Origin: Desmodus rotundus
Lineage: Eukaryota > Chordata > Mammalia > Chiroptera > Phyllostomidae
Length of the DNA stretch: 64,000 nt
Assembly: GCF_022682495.2 (NCBI RefSeq)
Contig: NC_071396.1
Coordinates: forward strand, 25,541,735 to 25,605,734
Direction: 5' to 3'
Shown here: piece after piece, positions 11,818 through 23,853 of the stretch
Position numbering within the stretch: the stretch's first letter is position 1
How the letters are laid out: the number at the start of each line of letters is the position of its first letter
The notes under the pieces: model-generated
Told to the model about the DNA's origin: nothing
Seen by the model: only the letters and a program-made list of their open reading frames with translations
Databases searched by the model: none
Program-made: the position numbers and the translations under genes

Positions 11818-14404
11818 AAGAAAAACAAAATCTAGTCTTGGAAGTTGATGGAAACAATTCTTCCTTGTTGCATTTGGGATGAAGTGATGGGACGTTCTTC
11901 AGAGGTGAAGGGAGAAAAATCCTTCTGCCTTTTCACAGGAGCCTGAAGAAATGGTGCCTTTGTTCAATGCAAAATTCCAATGTGGCCCAAGAAAATTCTA
12001 AAGCCATAATGTACAGAAAAACTAAACTAAGCACTAAAACATGTGACCAGAAACTTCTGTAATTCATTTCTTAATATATCTTTACAGGAAGGAGCTATTT
12101 ACCAGTTGGTGTGTTATTGTATGTGTTCAATTCAGGAATGGTCACGCTTTGAGTGTTCTCTGTCTGCTGAGAAAAATGTTACCCCTAATGTTTCCTAACA
12201 CCGAGGCTGCGGCAGTAAAAATGGGTGGTACCTAGGGCCCTTTCCAACCCATCTGTAAGGGTCAGGGTTACTGCAGGAAACAGAAGTCACTATGGAGATT
12301 TTAGCCAGGAAACAGTTAAATACATAGAAGTAGACACTTTCACAACAGACAGAATGGCTGAAGATCTCCAGGGACAATGCCCTGAACAACATAGATGTCA
12401 CTCACAGAAAAGTTAGTGAGTGACACTAAGGCCACTAAGTGCTGCCTCCGAGTCACCCCTACAATTGCACACCAGGTATCACTCAGATACTCGACTATGG
12501 CTGCCCTCCTCCCTCACTCAGGGATCAGGAGAGGCCACGGGAAGGCAGCTCCCACAGAGAGCCTCTTATTACCAGGACCTTTTGCCAACAGGGCAGGAGC
12601 TCAACCTTCATCGCAGCTTCTCCTTCAAATCGTGTGCAGTTAATCCGATTGGAGAGAGGAATGGACACTCTGAATCCTAGCTTGCAAGGCAGTCTGGAAA
12701 ACAGAGGTTTAATGTTGCAACTTCAAACAGAGATCAAAGTGGAGTGAAAACTAGTTCGGGTTATTATCATTTACTCCTCTTTTCATCATCTTATTATCAT
12801 TTATTCCTCTTTGAGGAATGAAGAAGCAGCATCAGAAAGCATGACAAGTGTGAGCTGCTCACAAGCAAACCCCACAACTCGAGATGCACAGGGAGGTCAT
12901 GAAAGGGCATTTATAACGACAAAGCCAAATGCAAGTGCTTGGACACCTTGACCCAGCACTGTCTGGAGCCCAGCCCGTGGCCTGAGAGCAGCCCCGTGTC
13001 ACAGAGGCACAGAGCTGGGACCATCACCGGGACCCCAGCAAGGTCACCCGGAGTGCCTCAGGGATGGCTCCCATGCTGGACCGGGGCCCTGTCCCAGGAT
13101 GAAGTAGGACAAGAAGGTGACAGATGAGAGATTACCGAGCACTGCTGGGGGTTCGACTGCTGTTGGGCTCAAAGGCTGGTTGACTAAGAAGTAACCACGT
13201 TTGCTCGTAAACACAGACAGCAGGGACACTGGCATCTATTTCAAATAACTGAAAGGCAATGTTTTTCTTTTCCTATTTATTTAAACATACGTGGTTGGCT
13301 TCATATTTGACATTAAATTGTTTTCTCATCTCAAGCCTGTCATTTCTGATAGCTAAATATTTGATTTTATGTGGCATCTTTTAATTGATGGGTGACAGGA
13401 GAGAGTTTATTCTGTGACACGGGTTACCCAAAAACAGAGCTGATGGGTGAGTAATGCCACTGAGATTTTTAACAGCTTTGACTAATAAGCTAACGCTTCT
13501 CAACTCTTCCTCTAGATGAGTGATGACATTTTCAAAAGAGAAATAAATACTCAGGGACTGATTTTTCCGAAGAGCCTAATTAGGTAGGAGCCTTGAAATT
13601 TCTGGCCAGTTGAGTTATGACGGGGACATAGTTGGATCTCGGTTTCTCTGCGGAAGCTAGAAGATTTCCCAGACGGCCAGCAGGTGCACAGGAGCGAGTG
13701 TGAGCCTGCGGGACAGGGACCCTGAGGTCCTGGGTGGCCCACGGCTATAGTGACCAAGTATAGCAGAGTCCTTTCTGGGTGTCTGCTTCAGAGGGCAGAG
13801 CTCCTCTGGAGAAAGAACCTAATGTGCCCGGGAGCCTCACATGGTCGTGGGAAAGGCTCGACCACGGGTGACTCGTGACCTCGGGAGTGTCTGCTCATCC
13901 CTCAGTCCCACGTTACGTGGACTCCTTTCCTTTGTAGCTGGTGCTCCCCCTGCTCTGCAGAGAGGGAACGGGGCCCAGACAGCAAATGGCTTGTACTCCA
14001 ATGTGGTCCCTGTCAGCAAATGAAGACCACAGGGCCAGGTGCCCGCGCAGAATCCCACGTCCAGGTTGGAGGAAAGTCAATCAACAATTGCCTAACACTT
14101 GACACATGACATTTCCCATTTTCCCCTCAAAATCCCCCCTCTTCTGCCCATTCCTTACCCCTCAGCTTTCCTTTGCTTTTATCCACTCCCTCACCCGACA
14201 CCCTATTTTTATATTTCTTTTCTGGACACAGTTTATTCTGGTTACTTAGCAACTGCACATCTCCCCCACCCCCCTCCATGCTTGGGGACTTCCCGACCTC
14301 ATTGCACTTTGCTGGGAGGCAGAACCTACCCCACACGTATTGCAGAGGCTGGGCATGCCTGGTGGTCCTCGTCTGCATTATCTGTAGCAAGATGTAGCTC
14401 TGGC
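11818..14404. other. No recognised gene; short local duplication
   Basis: About 2.6 kb. A 22-base unit at 12759-12780 is repeated with one change at 12792-12813 ('ttattatcattta' is the shared core). Positions 14106-14290 are pyrimidine-rich on the plus strand. Frames up to 119 codons are unsupported. No repeat family recognised. Confidence 0.5.
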
Positions 14405-14606
14405 CAGGGGTGTCCAGCACACAGCCCACAGGCCGTATGCAGCCCAGAATGGCTGTGAATGCAGCCCAACACAAAATTATAAATTTACTTAAAACATGAC
14501 GAGATTTTTTTTGTGATTACTTGTCGAATTGTATTTCATGGGTGGCCCAAGACAACTCTTCTTCTTCCAGGGTAACCCAGAAACGCCAAAAGGTTGGATA
14601 CCCTTG
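14405..14606 (-). mobile_element. hAT-type non-autonomous element, CAGGGGTG ends
   Basis: Begins 'caggggtgtccagc' and ends 'ggttggatacccttg', so the ends are inverted repeats of the hAT kind. The interior ('ggcccaagacaactcttcttcttcc') is the reverse of the copy at 27875-28072. I cannot see a convincing 8-base TSD. Confidence 0.7.
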
Positions 14607-15294
14607 CTTTAGACTGACCCCTGGAGAAAAATAATGAATGTATCCTCAGCATTGAACTCACAGGAGCTAAGTGACATTTCCCAAGAGGGAAGTGTGGCTC
14701 AGTGAGTGGTATTGCTCATCAGAACTGAAAAGTGACGAGTGACTCTGGCCTGGGACTGGCTGACTCAGCATCCCTCTTTAGCCCGGTCATCAGGCAAAGC
14801 CCTTTTGCTCTGGATAAGTCGCTGTTCCCAGGGCTCATTGCTCTGGTTCGATGGGTGTCATTGTTTTGGTCAAAATTTCTCTTGTGATAACTTCCTCTGA
14901 AGCTGTAGAAGCCATACTGAGAAACCTTTTGCACGCTCTGTCCAGTTTCCCAGTGGTAACATTTTGCAAAATTATTACCACAGTGTCCCAAGCAGGATAT
15001 CAACAATGATTTAACCCACGAGTCTTATTCAGATGCCCCTGCTTTTACCTGTACTACGCGTATGTGTGTTTATTGGGTTCTGTGCAACTGTACCACCTGT
15101 GTTGGGTGGAGTATTCACTGCAAGAGGAAAGATGCTAAACCATTCTGATGGCACAAAAACCTCTGTGTTGCCCTTTTATAACGACCTTCTTCTTTCCCTC
15201 AGCCCCCAGCGATTGCTCATCGGTTCTCCATTTCTATTTTTTTTTTTAACTCGGAAAGGCACAGTATGTAACCTCTTAAGCATCATGTTTTATT
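14607..15294. other. No recognised feature
   Basis: About 690 bases. A 95-codon reverse frame at 14719-15006 has no recognisable motif. Confidence 0.5.
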
Positions 15295-15482
15295 TTTTAA
15301 TCTTTACCCAAGAACACATGCACTGATTTTAGAGAGAGAGGAAGAGGGGGAGAAAGAGAAACATTAATATGAGAGACAAATACCCATTAATCACCTCCTG
15401 TATGTGCCCAGACCGGGGATCGAACCTGCAACCTTTTTGTTTACAGGACGATGCTTCAACCAACTGAGCAACCTGGCCAGAG
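15295..15482 (-). mobile_element. Ves SINE, B-like
   Basis: Reverse copy: 'gatttt agagagagagg' tail side, 'tgcccagaccggggatcgaacc', and inverted head 'gagcaacctggccag'. A 'gttttatttttt' / 'gttttgttttt' match on the two sides may be a TSD, but it is T-rich and weak. Confidence 0.85.
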
Positions 15483-15646
15483 TGAAGTAGTGTTTTGTTT
15501 TTCCAGTGACCTTTATTCCTAGGGGATTTATCGAAGTCGTCGCATGTATCATAGTTTGTTTCTTTAGCCCTCCTTGGCATGAACACACAACAGTTCGTTC
15601 GTGCATATACTTTTGGAAGGACATGTGGGCTGATTCGGGGGGTTTT

Positions 15647-15851
15647 TAAAGGTTTTATTTATTTACTTTTAGAGAGAGAGGAAGGGAGGGAGAAAGAGAG
15701 GGAGAGAAACATCCATATGTGGTTGCCTCTTATGCACCCCCTACTGGGGACCTGGCCCGCAGCCCACACATGTGCCCTGACTGGGAATCGAACCAGCGAC
15801 CCTTTGGTTCACAGGCCGGCACTCAATCCACTGAGACACACCAGCCAGGAC
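15647..15851 (-). mobile_element. Ves SINE, A type
   Basis: Reverse copy with 'aaaggttttatttatttacttttag', 'caccccctactggggacctgg', intact inverted B-box 'gggaatcgaacc' and inverted head 'acaccagccagg'. Little divergence from the other A copies. Confidence 0.92.
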
Positions 15852-16119
15852 AAATTCAGTTTTTGACAAATACAAATAAGGTTACTGGCATTCACGTGTA
15901 GGCTTTTGCATGAACATCATTTTTTTTTTAATTTCGCTGAGTTAAATGTCCAGGAGCGCCATGGCTGGTTCATGGGGTGGCTGCATGTGTTGTTTAATAA
16001 GATAGTGACAAAGTGTCAGCCAGGTGGCTGTGCTGCTTTCCACCCCCACCAGCCAGGCACGAGCGATCCAGGTCCCCCCATCCTGGCAGCCTTCGGTCAG
16101 CATTTCTCGTCCAGCCCCT

Positions 16120-17640
16120 CTGATGTGCACGCGGTCCTATCTTGCTGTGCTTTTAATTTGTATTTCGCTGATGGCTAATGATGCTCAAAATCTTTTCATC
16201 CTCTTATTTGCCATCTGTATGCGGTCTCCAGTGAAAAAATCTCTGCATGTCTTGTGACCATTCCTAATTGGGCTGTTTGTTTCACATTTGGATTTTAAGA
16301 CACCTTTAGATGTTTTGAATCCTAGGTCATTGTCAGATGTGTAGGGAGGAAACAGTTTAGCTCTGTCTATAGCTCATCCCTTCATCCTCTCCTTGTTGGC
16401 TTTTGCACGGTGAAGTCTTCGGTTTCAAGGAGATCCAATTAATTCATTTTTCCTTTTACGAAGAGTGCTTATAGGTGGAGTCTGAGAACTCCGCCTCGTC
16501 CTATATCCCAGAGATTTTATCCTATACTTTTTCCTAAAGATTTTATGGTTTTATGTTTTAAAATTAAGTGTATGGTCATTTTGAATGCATTTCTGCATAG
16601 TGTTAGGTTAAGGATAATTTCTTTATATATTTTTCTCCTCTGGATGGCTGACAGATTCAGCGCTGCCAGTTGAAAGGCCAACCTTCTTTCACAGAATGGC
16701 TTTTGCAATTTGTCAAAAATGTCATACAAAAACCTACCTGTGGGGGTTGATTTCGGGGCCCTCTGTGTAGTGCCTCCCCCTTCACACTGTCCACCCGGTC
16801 GTAACTCTGTGATGACCCGGTGACCTCACGTAACACATAGAGTCAGTCCTTCCTCCTGTCCTGTGGTTTTTTGTCAAGGTTGTGTTCGCTATTCTAGGGT
16901 CTGTTCCTTTCCGTGTACATTTTAGAACAAGCTTGCCTACACCTACAAAACACCTGGATAGGCTTTGGTAGGCCTCACATGAAGCTAGTAGTTGATTCAG
17001 TGACAACTGGTACTTTGAGTACGTTGACTATTTCAGCCCATGGGGACGGTGTCTCTGCATTTATTTAAGGCCCTTTTGATTCCTTTCATCTGCGTTCTGT
17101 CATTTTCATCATGCAGATCTTGCACATAAGTTGTGTACCAGGTATACACCAAGGTATACACCAGGTATACCAGATATACAGTACATACCGGGTATACAAT
17201 TTCATTTGGAATGATTATGAATGGTATTGTGTTTTTAATTTTAGTTTCCACATGCTTGTTGTTAAGTATGCAGATACATGATTGATTTGTGGGTGCTGAT
17301 CTTGTATTTGTGATGTGCTGAGTACACTTCTAAGGTCTAGGAGGCTTTTAAAAATATTTTTTTGGTAGATTCCTTGAGATTCTCTATGTAAATAATTATG
17401 TCACCTAAAAGAGGGACATTTTGTTTCTTTCCAATCTGTATGCCTTTTATTTCTTTTTCTTGCTTTATTGCACTGGCTGGAACTCCCAGCACTGTGCTAA
17501 ATAAGAGAGGTGAGTGCAGACTTCCTTGCCTTGCAACCATTTGAACAGGAAAGTATCCAGACTTTCAGCGTTCAGAATGATGTTTGCTATAGGTTTTTTG
17601 TAGATGTCCTTTATCAAGTTCAGGCAAGTCCTTTTTACTT
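16120..17640 (-). mobile_element. Old L1 ORF2 fragment (about 1.5 kb)
   Basis: Reverse-strand translation at 17337-17540 contains 'KQEKEIKGIQIGKKQNVPL' and 'IYIENLKESTKK', matching the L1 reverse-transcriptase region around the catalytic (F/Y)ADD site. Here the site reads 'LGDI', so the two key aspartates are not preserved. The 16120-16330 part matches the C-terminal ORF2 antisense signature. Many stops: a dead L1M-like copy truncated at both ends. Confidence 0.8.
17137..17200. repeat. Imperfect 'ccaggtatac' tandem array
   Basis: Five or six degenerate copies of a roughly 10-base unit carrying GTATAC (itself a palindrome) lie inside the L1 fragment, so the array probably arose after the insertion. 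Confidence 0.7.
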
Positions 17641-18054
17641 TCATTTGCTAGTGCTTGATATAAGTGACGCTTCTTGTAATTTTATTTTTTTTCTCTCCTT
17701 GCTGCTGTTACACAGGTATTATACAACTATTACACTTTCTGCTAAAACACCGACTGTGTATTTGTATTTTGTAAGCTTTTCTGCACATATGCCATATGCC
17801 AAGAAAATATTTTTATATACTGCAACTTCCTAGAATTAAATGGAAAAAGGAAAAGAAAATAAATTCGGAAAGTCACCGGAGAGGAAACATAGATAACCTA
17901 CAAAATAGCAAGGTTCAGATGAATAGTTTCATATGAACAATAGTGAGCCTAAGAAGGTTATACAATGATATTTTTAAGGGGCTAAAAGAAAGGTCCTTTT
18001 GAATTAGAATTCTATTTTCAGTTAACGTCATTCAAATGTGGGAGCAAAATGATG
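17641..18054. other. No recognised feature, AT-rich
   Basis: About 410 AT-rich bases between the L1 fragment and a hAT MITE. No motif recognised. Confidence 0.5.
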
Positions 18055-18062
18055 ACTTAGAG

Positions 18063-18328
18063 CAGCAATTTTCGACTGATGCGCCACAAAAAGTTTTTAA
18101 ACATACAATACCTGACTACTCAGTCAGGGGCACTGGCCTCTTTTCCCTTAGAGTGACAAATAAATAAATGACAACAGCCAACACAATAGCCATCCCATGT
18201 GAATGAATCAAAATTATACCTATTTTTTTGTCAGATCAGCAAAACATATAATGTATTTTGTGGTGCGCAGCAGAATTTTAGTAATTAGTTTACGTGTGCC
18301 GTGAGATGAAAAAGGTTGAAAATCGCTG
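18063..18328 (+). mobile_element. hAT MITE, copy 1 of a four-copy family
   Basis: Starts 'cagcaattttcgac' and ends 'aaggttgaaaatcgctg' (inverted ends). Flanked by 'acttagag' at 18055-18062 and 'acttcgac' at 18329-18336 (6 of 8), the 8-base duplication typical of hAT elements. Shares 'cagtcaggggcactg' and 'gacaacagccaacac' with copies at 36409 and 50600. Only 266 bases, no coding capacity. Confidence 0.82.
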
Positions 18329-18336
18329 ACTTCGAC

Positions 18337-19593
18337 CATCAAAAACTGAGAATTTTCCCTCTGACAGGCTCTCTCTGCAAATGTGAACAGAAATTATATT
18401 TCAGCAACAAAGGGAAAAGTACAAGAGGGAGAAATAGGATGCAAAACTAAGGAACAAAGTTATTGGTAAAAGATGCTTTTACCTAAATGACCTGTTTTTG
18501 AGTTTTGCAATATAAATCTGGTCATAAAATGCAGATAATAACATAAGGGAGGAGGAGTAGGAATAGAAATATTATAGCATGTGGAGACTTTTGTCTTATT
18601 AGAGAGGATTCATTGTGTATTTGTTCAAGTATGTGTGTGGATAATTTTAAAGCAACATCAAAAATGCAATAGAATGTGTAGCTTTCAATTAGTAGTTCAA
18701 AGCGAACAAGCACTTACGAAAAATAAAATAGGTAACAAATCAGAGTGAGTCCATTTAATGCTCAAACGTCCTTTTTGCTATATATTTCTATATCTTTCAA
18801 AGGACCCAATTATATAAAAATGGTGTCTGCCCTGAGACTTCGGCACAAACAGGAGTTTTCATTATTTTTGATGCAAGAGCAAACTTCTGACCTGGGATCT
18901 GATTACCGTTTCTTGAAATCTCTCTCAAAGGCTTCCACGGGAACTTCTGACCGATGGTTCTGCTCGCGAGTGAGAATTCAAAGTCACAGAAGCTCTGCAC
19001 AAACCACTGAACTTGGAGTTTCAGAACACAGAAGAAATGCTCTCCACTATTAGCGCTGAAGTCTAGGGGAAGGACTGCGGAGTAAGAGCCACAGAAGCTC
19101 TTCTAGTTGTGCGTGCGTAGGTGATGAGTAAAGACCTGTACTGCTCGCATGCCTGCCTCCTCGGGCTACCGCGACCTGTGAACAGCCACGTTAACAATGC
19201 CTGGATAAAAGTTGGAATTTATCCTCACTCATGTGCATAAATAAAAGCTAAAATACCATCAGAACACAGGCACTCTTAAAGGAGATATATGTTTCTTCGT
19301 AAATCTGAGAAAATTGGATCAAACTTAAATGGCCAACACAAGAGACTGTGTTAAATATATTTACCCAAGAAAGCTACTTAATAGGATGAGTTGGATATAT
19401 GTTTTTGACCAGAAAAAATAGTTTTATAATATAATAAATGATCCCAATGAAGATTGTAAAGGGAGATATGTAGAGTCTATTTTTTTATATTGAGAATCCA
19501 TCACGCACGCGTTCTACAGCCCACACCTTAGAGGTAACGAGGTTGTTGAGTTAGGCAGGCCCTGATTCCTCTCTCTGTTTTGGTCTTCGCAGA
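18337..19593. other. No recognised feature
   Basis: About 1.25 kb, mostly AT-rich. A 102-codon frame at 18745-19053 has an opposing shadow frame and no motif. Confidence 0.5.
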
Positions 19594-19786
19594 AGATAAT
19601 GTTTATTGATCTTAGCAAGATAGGAAGGCAGGGAGAGAGAGAAACATTGATCAGATTCCTCCCATACTTACCCTGACCAAATATCGATCCTGTAACCGAG
19701 GCATGTGCCCTGACCGGGGATCGAACCAGCAGCCCTTTGGTATATGGGATGATGCTCCAACCAGCTGAACCACCACACCAGGGCTG
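19594..19786 (-). mobile_element. Ves SINE, B-like
   Basis: Reverse copy. It has two successive antisense B-box-like blocks ('aaatatcgatcctgtaacc' and 'ggggatcgaaccagcagcc') and the inverted head 'ccaccacaccagggct'. Confidence 0.85.
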
Positions 19787-20746
19787 TAGACTCTAGTTTA
19801 AAAAAATATGTAGTTTAACAAAAGTATGTATCTATAAATAAATAAATAAATAAGATACATTTCCATATGTGTATAGAGAGAAGAGACAGGGAATAGTATG
19901 AAGCATGAACACAGGAGCATGCATATGGTACTACATTTTGGTCTTGCCTTAATTTTTTTTTTAGCTTTTCTTTTCATTTCTCTAATTTTCTAATCCAAGT
20001 AAAATAGCCCGGCTGTGAATGAAAAGCAAAGGCAGGAAGGGAGTCGCAGAGAGAACAGGAAGAAAGATCGTGGCGGTTACCTACCGAAAGCATCTCCACA
20101 GCCTTCAACAACAACCCGACCCAAGCCAACCCACCAAAACCCAGCAACACCCAATGCTGCAGATTAATGAAGGAAAGAAATAAAGCCACGCAGATTACTG
20201 TACGTTTAGCAAAACTGGGAGGGTGGGGACATTGCAAATATCGTGAAAAATGTCCAAGCCCTAAACAAACAAATACCCAAATCACCACATGCCTCGATCC
20301 AGGCAAGCAAGCGGGCTCTGAATGAACTCTGTGGAAGAGAGAACAAAGGAGTATAAAGCCCAGCAAAATCCACCCCCTGAAACGGGGGGGGGGGGGTTCC
20401 TAGTACTTCAGAGAATAGGTTTCAGGGAAGAGATTTAAAAGTGCAAGGGGCTGGAAGTGACAGTTCCCAAAATGCATGGCTTCTGGGGGTGGAAAGTGGG
20501 TAGCCATGTTGAAAAGAGACAGGAGCCCTTTGGGTATAGGCTGAAGAGGAGAAGAAGCAAAGAGAGGAAATTTAAGACCCTAAAAGGTAAAAGAAAAGCC
20601 AAACCTCAAGGGTCTTGGAGCTCAGCGCTTCCCCTGCAGAGGAAGGGCTCACTCAGCAGCCCTGAGGTGCCCAACTCCTGCACAATCCCAATGCCCCATG
20701 GGCTTCTGGGAGATGAGCTCTGCGCCGCAGCGATCTTGTGCCTGAA
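19787..20746. other. No recognised feature; poly-G run
   Basis: About 960 bases. An AAAT microsatellite lies at 19836-19850 and a 14-base G run at 20384-20397. Frames of 115-130 codons lack domains. Confidence 0.5.
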
Positions 20747-20759
20747 GAGAGTGTTTTTG

Positions 20760-21005
20760 TTCCCTGGCCGGTGTGGCTCAGTTGGTTGGTGCACCATCCT
20801 GTAAACTGAAAGGTTGCAGGTTCAATCCCTGGTCAGGGCGCATGGCTGGGTTGTGCGCGCATGGCTGGGTTGTGCGTTCGGTCCTCAGTTGAGGTGAATG
20901 AAAGAGGCAACTGATTGATGTTTCTCTCTCACTGCGATGTTTCTCTCCTTCCTTTCCCCTCTCTCTCTAAAATCAACAACCACCTCCTCAGGTGAGGATG
21001 TAAAA
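20760..21005 (+). mobile_element. Ves SINE, B type, with internal duplication
   Basis: Head 'ccctggccggtgtggctcag', B-box 'ggttcaatccc'. The 19-base block 'gcgcatggctgggttgtgc' is repeated directly at about 20838-20875, lengthening the copy. End 'tcctcaggtgaggat'. TSD 'agagtgtttttgt' / 'agagtgcttttgt' (12 of 13) at about 20747 and 21010. Confidence 0.9.
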
Positions 21006-21023
21006 CAAAAAGAGTGCTTTTGT

Positions 21024-21349
21024 GCGCCTGAAGCCTCAGGCCACGCCTGTTACACTGCTTCGATCAGAGTTTGTGCTGACAAATGTGACTAACGCTTGGT
21101 TTTGTTCAGAGGAGGCTGGAGGTTGGGTGGCGGAGGTGAGTAATGCAGTTCCCGAATGCCTACAGACTGATGCCTAATAAAAACTCTGGACACCAAGGGT
21201 CAGGTGCATGTCCCCAGTGGGCTTTGCACCTGTGGTCACCTGTCCTCAGTGTAGAATTAAATGCAGTAGGTGACTCTACCAGAAAGGACACCTGGGAACT
21301 TGTACTTTATTTCTTCTGGACTTTTCCTCATGCATCGTTTCTCATTGTT
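21024..21349. other. No recognised feature
   Basis: About 330 bases between two Ves copies. No motif recognised. Confidence 0.5.
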
Positions 21350-21537
21350 AATTTTATGTATTGATTTTACAGAGAGGAAGGGAAAGAGACAGGGGGAGAC
21401 AGAAAGAGAAACATCGATTTGTTGTTCCACCTTTTGATGCATTCATTGGTTGCTTCTTGTATGTGCCTGGACTGGGGATCGAGCCTGCAACCTTGGCATG
21501 TCAGGAGGACACTCTATCTGAGCTACTCACTCAGGGC
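21350..21537 (-). mobile_element. Ves SINE, C type
   Basis: Reverse copy with 'tttgttgttccacc', 'gatgcattcattggttgc', 'ctggactggggatcgagcc' and an inverted, degraded head. Likely TSD 'ttgttaatt' on both sides (near 21344 and 21539). Confidence 0.87.
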
Positions 21538-22079
21538 TTTGTTAATTCTAAACTATCATTTGTCTTTAGTAAGCTGTAATCAGGCCTCTAGTAGCTTTTC
21601 TGAGCCCTGTGAGTCCTTGGGGACCCTTGTGTGAAATAAATGCACTTCGCTAAACTGACAGAAAAATACGTTCTAGGAGTAGGAGTCACGTAACGCACCC
21701 TAATACATCAGCTGTGTCCACAATGAATGAAGAAACGTAATCTTGATCTATTTAAAGCTACTGCAAAAAGAAAAGGGAAAACGAGAATCAATACATATTA
21801 ATTGAAAAACATTCCTAGTCCAAAAAACAACCAAAAATGAGAAAAAAAATTCTGAACTCTACAGCACTACACTGAATCAGCAATCCCCCCCAAAAAATAC
21901 CAAAACCAAACCAAACTTGTCTCAGAAACACAAAAATTAAGAGCAGACATGGACAAAAAAAGAAGGGAAAAATGGAAAGAGGTTTTGAATTTTTAAAAAA
22001 TTGATAAATAGACAAAATCAAAATAGAATGAAGACTAGCTTTCCGTTGCCCAAGGGAGAATAAATTTGAATAAAAATAC
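21538..22079. other. No recognised feature, A-rich
   Basis: About 540 bases, A-rich after 21770. It might be an eroded 5' part of the following L1-like fragment, but I cannot show it. Confidence 0.4.
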
Positions 22080-22660
22080 GTAAGTGACATTGAAATATTC
22101 AAGAGAAAGAAAATTTGATTTTAGAACAAGGAAAACCCAAAGGATTAGAGAGAAAAGAGTTGAAATGGAAAGTAGGTACAAAAGACGCAACAGTCTTATC
22201 ACTGGAATCTCTGAATATGAAGCAGACGCAGGACAGAGCCAACAATTCGAGCTACGATCCAAGACGAGATTTAGAAATAAAAAGAGAAAGAAGCTGGAAT
22301 CAACATATTGAAAAGGCCTACCACAGATATAGAAAGTCTAAGCCCAGAATAACTCCAAGACATAGCTTAGAAAACTTTCAGACTTTAAAGATCAAGAAAA
22401 AAAAAAAGTTCCCAAGGCCTCCAGGCCAAAAAAAAATAAAAAAAAAAAATCAAATAACATACAAAGGCAAAGACATGGATTGGCACCAGCCATTCCACAT
22501 TGTTTCAAGATGAATAGAGCGTGAACCAAAGTTTCACATAGAGTCAAATGAACTTTTAAACATCAAGTTTACATAAAAATCGGTTTAAAGAGATAACCAC
22601 TCTGAGAATACTGTACTTGGGGACTTTTCTTGATCCAACTGAAGAAGGACAGGAAGAACC
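22080..22660 (+). mobile_element. L1 or HAL1 ORF1-like fragment
   Basis: The segment 'cctaccacagatatagaaag' followed by 'aataactccaagacatagc', and then 'cacatacaaaggcaaagac', follow the order of an L1/HAL1 ORF1 end ('...ccaaggcacat...', '...cacatacaaagg...'). A 132-codon lysine-rich frame (22115-22513) is what remains of ORF1. Degraded, with A-runs at 22389 and 22428-22450. Confidence 0.55.
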
Positions 22661-22681
22661 CTGTCTAAAGGACTGAAACTA

Positions 22682-22870
22682 TGCCCTGATCAGTGTCGGT
22701 GGTTCGATTCCCGGTCAGGGTGCATGCCTGGGTTACAGGCTCGCTCCCAGGTTTGGGTGTATGTGAGAGGCAACCAATCGATGTTTCTCTCTCACATCAA
22801 TGCTTCTCTCCCTCTCTCTTTCCCTCCCTTCCTCTCTCTCTCTAACAAATAAATAAATAAAACTTTAAAA
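22682..22870 (+). mobile_element. Ves SINE, 5' truncated
   Basis: The A-box half of the tRNA head is missing. The copy starts at 'tgccctgatcag' and joins directly to the B-box 'ggttcgattcccggtcaggg'. The body and the AAATAAAT tail are intact. Confidence 0.87.
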
Positions 22871-23282
22871 ATATAAAAAATAAAGGACGGATAACTATGA
22901 GATGCTTCAAAGATGCTTCCTACTGATTCTTGACACCAGAGCCTGGTAGAAGCCAGTAAATATCACTTTTCATTGTGCAACAGATGTAAGAGGAAAGGAG
23001 GGAATTTGTCAAGCCTCCCCTGTGTGTGATTGGACCAGGCTTAGTCCCGGATCGTGATGAAGCCTCGCTATTGGAGGAATAGGTGAAAGGGGAAGATAGA
23101 AAGCAAACCCTCAGCAAACCAACCCAACTGTGGAGCTGATTCCAAAAGGCCCCCACCAACTGGACATTCTGTAACCAAAGTGCATGAGCAGATAGGTGGA
23201 ATCCCAGCCCATGTCAAAGGCTCCGTGGTTATGTGAGTGGCAGCTAACACAGAGAGAGAGAGAAGGAGCAGATTCGGGCAAC
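22871..23282. other. No recognised feature
   Basis: About 410 bases with a short GAGA run at 23251-23264. No gene or repeat recognised. Confidence 0.5.
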
Positions 23283-23640
23283 AGCTCTGTGACACGTCAT
23301 GTGTAGATTGTATGGTGCCCACCACCCAAAGTCAAATCTCCTTCTGTCTCCTTATATTTGACCCCCTTTACCTTTCACTACCCCCAGCCCCTTCCCTCTG
23401 GTCTCCACCGTACTGTTCTCTGTGCCTATGAGTTTTTCTTTGTTTCTTTGTCTTGCTCATTGATTTGGGGCTTTCAGTTTTATGCCCCACATGTGAGTGA
23501 AATCATACGGTGCTCGACTTTTTCTGTCTGACTTACTTTGCTTTGCATGATATTCTCAAGGGCCATCCATGTTGTGCTTTGCATGTCCGGGCTGAAATTA
23601 GGAGGTTTCCCTCCCTTTTCTCGGATGCTCCACTCGGCTG
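23283..23640 (-). mobile_element. L1 3' end with ORF2 C-terminus
   Basis: Reverse translation gives 'TTWMALENIMQSKVSQTEK' and then 'HRMISLTCGA', the standard L1 ORF2 C-terminal run. The 3' UTR (C/T-rich on plus, 23320-23480) follows. 5' truncated and no longer coding. Confidence 0.82.
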
Positions 23641-23853
23641 GCTTTCCTCCAACAACTCGTTTCCTGTGATCTATGCTCTTGTGAACTCTATATTCTGACC
23701 GATCTCTTTTTCTTTTTTTCCTTATCCTTTTTGGTACCATGCAAATGTTGCTAGTCTTCAAGATTCTGCCCTTGGATTTCATGTTTAGGAGATAAAATTG
23801 ATTTTGCCCGACGTATTCACCCTCATGACTTCAGCTATAATATACTGTGAAAA

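Noticed and set aside
17137..17200. CRISPR-like or satellite array
   Set aside because: Units are about 10 bases, degenerate and contiguous, with no spacers; it is a local tandem repeat within L1.
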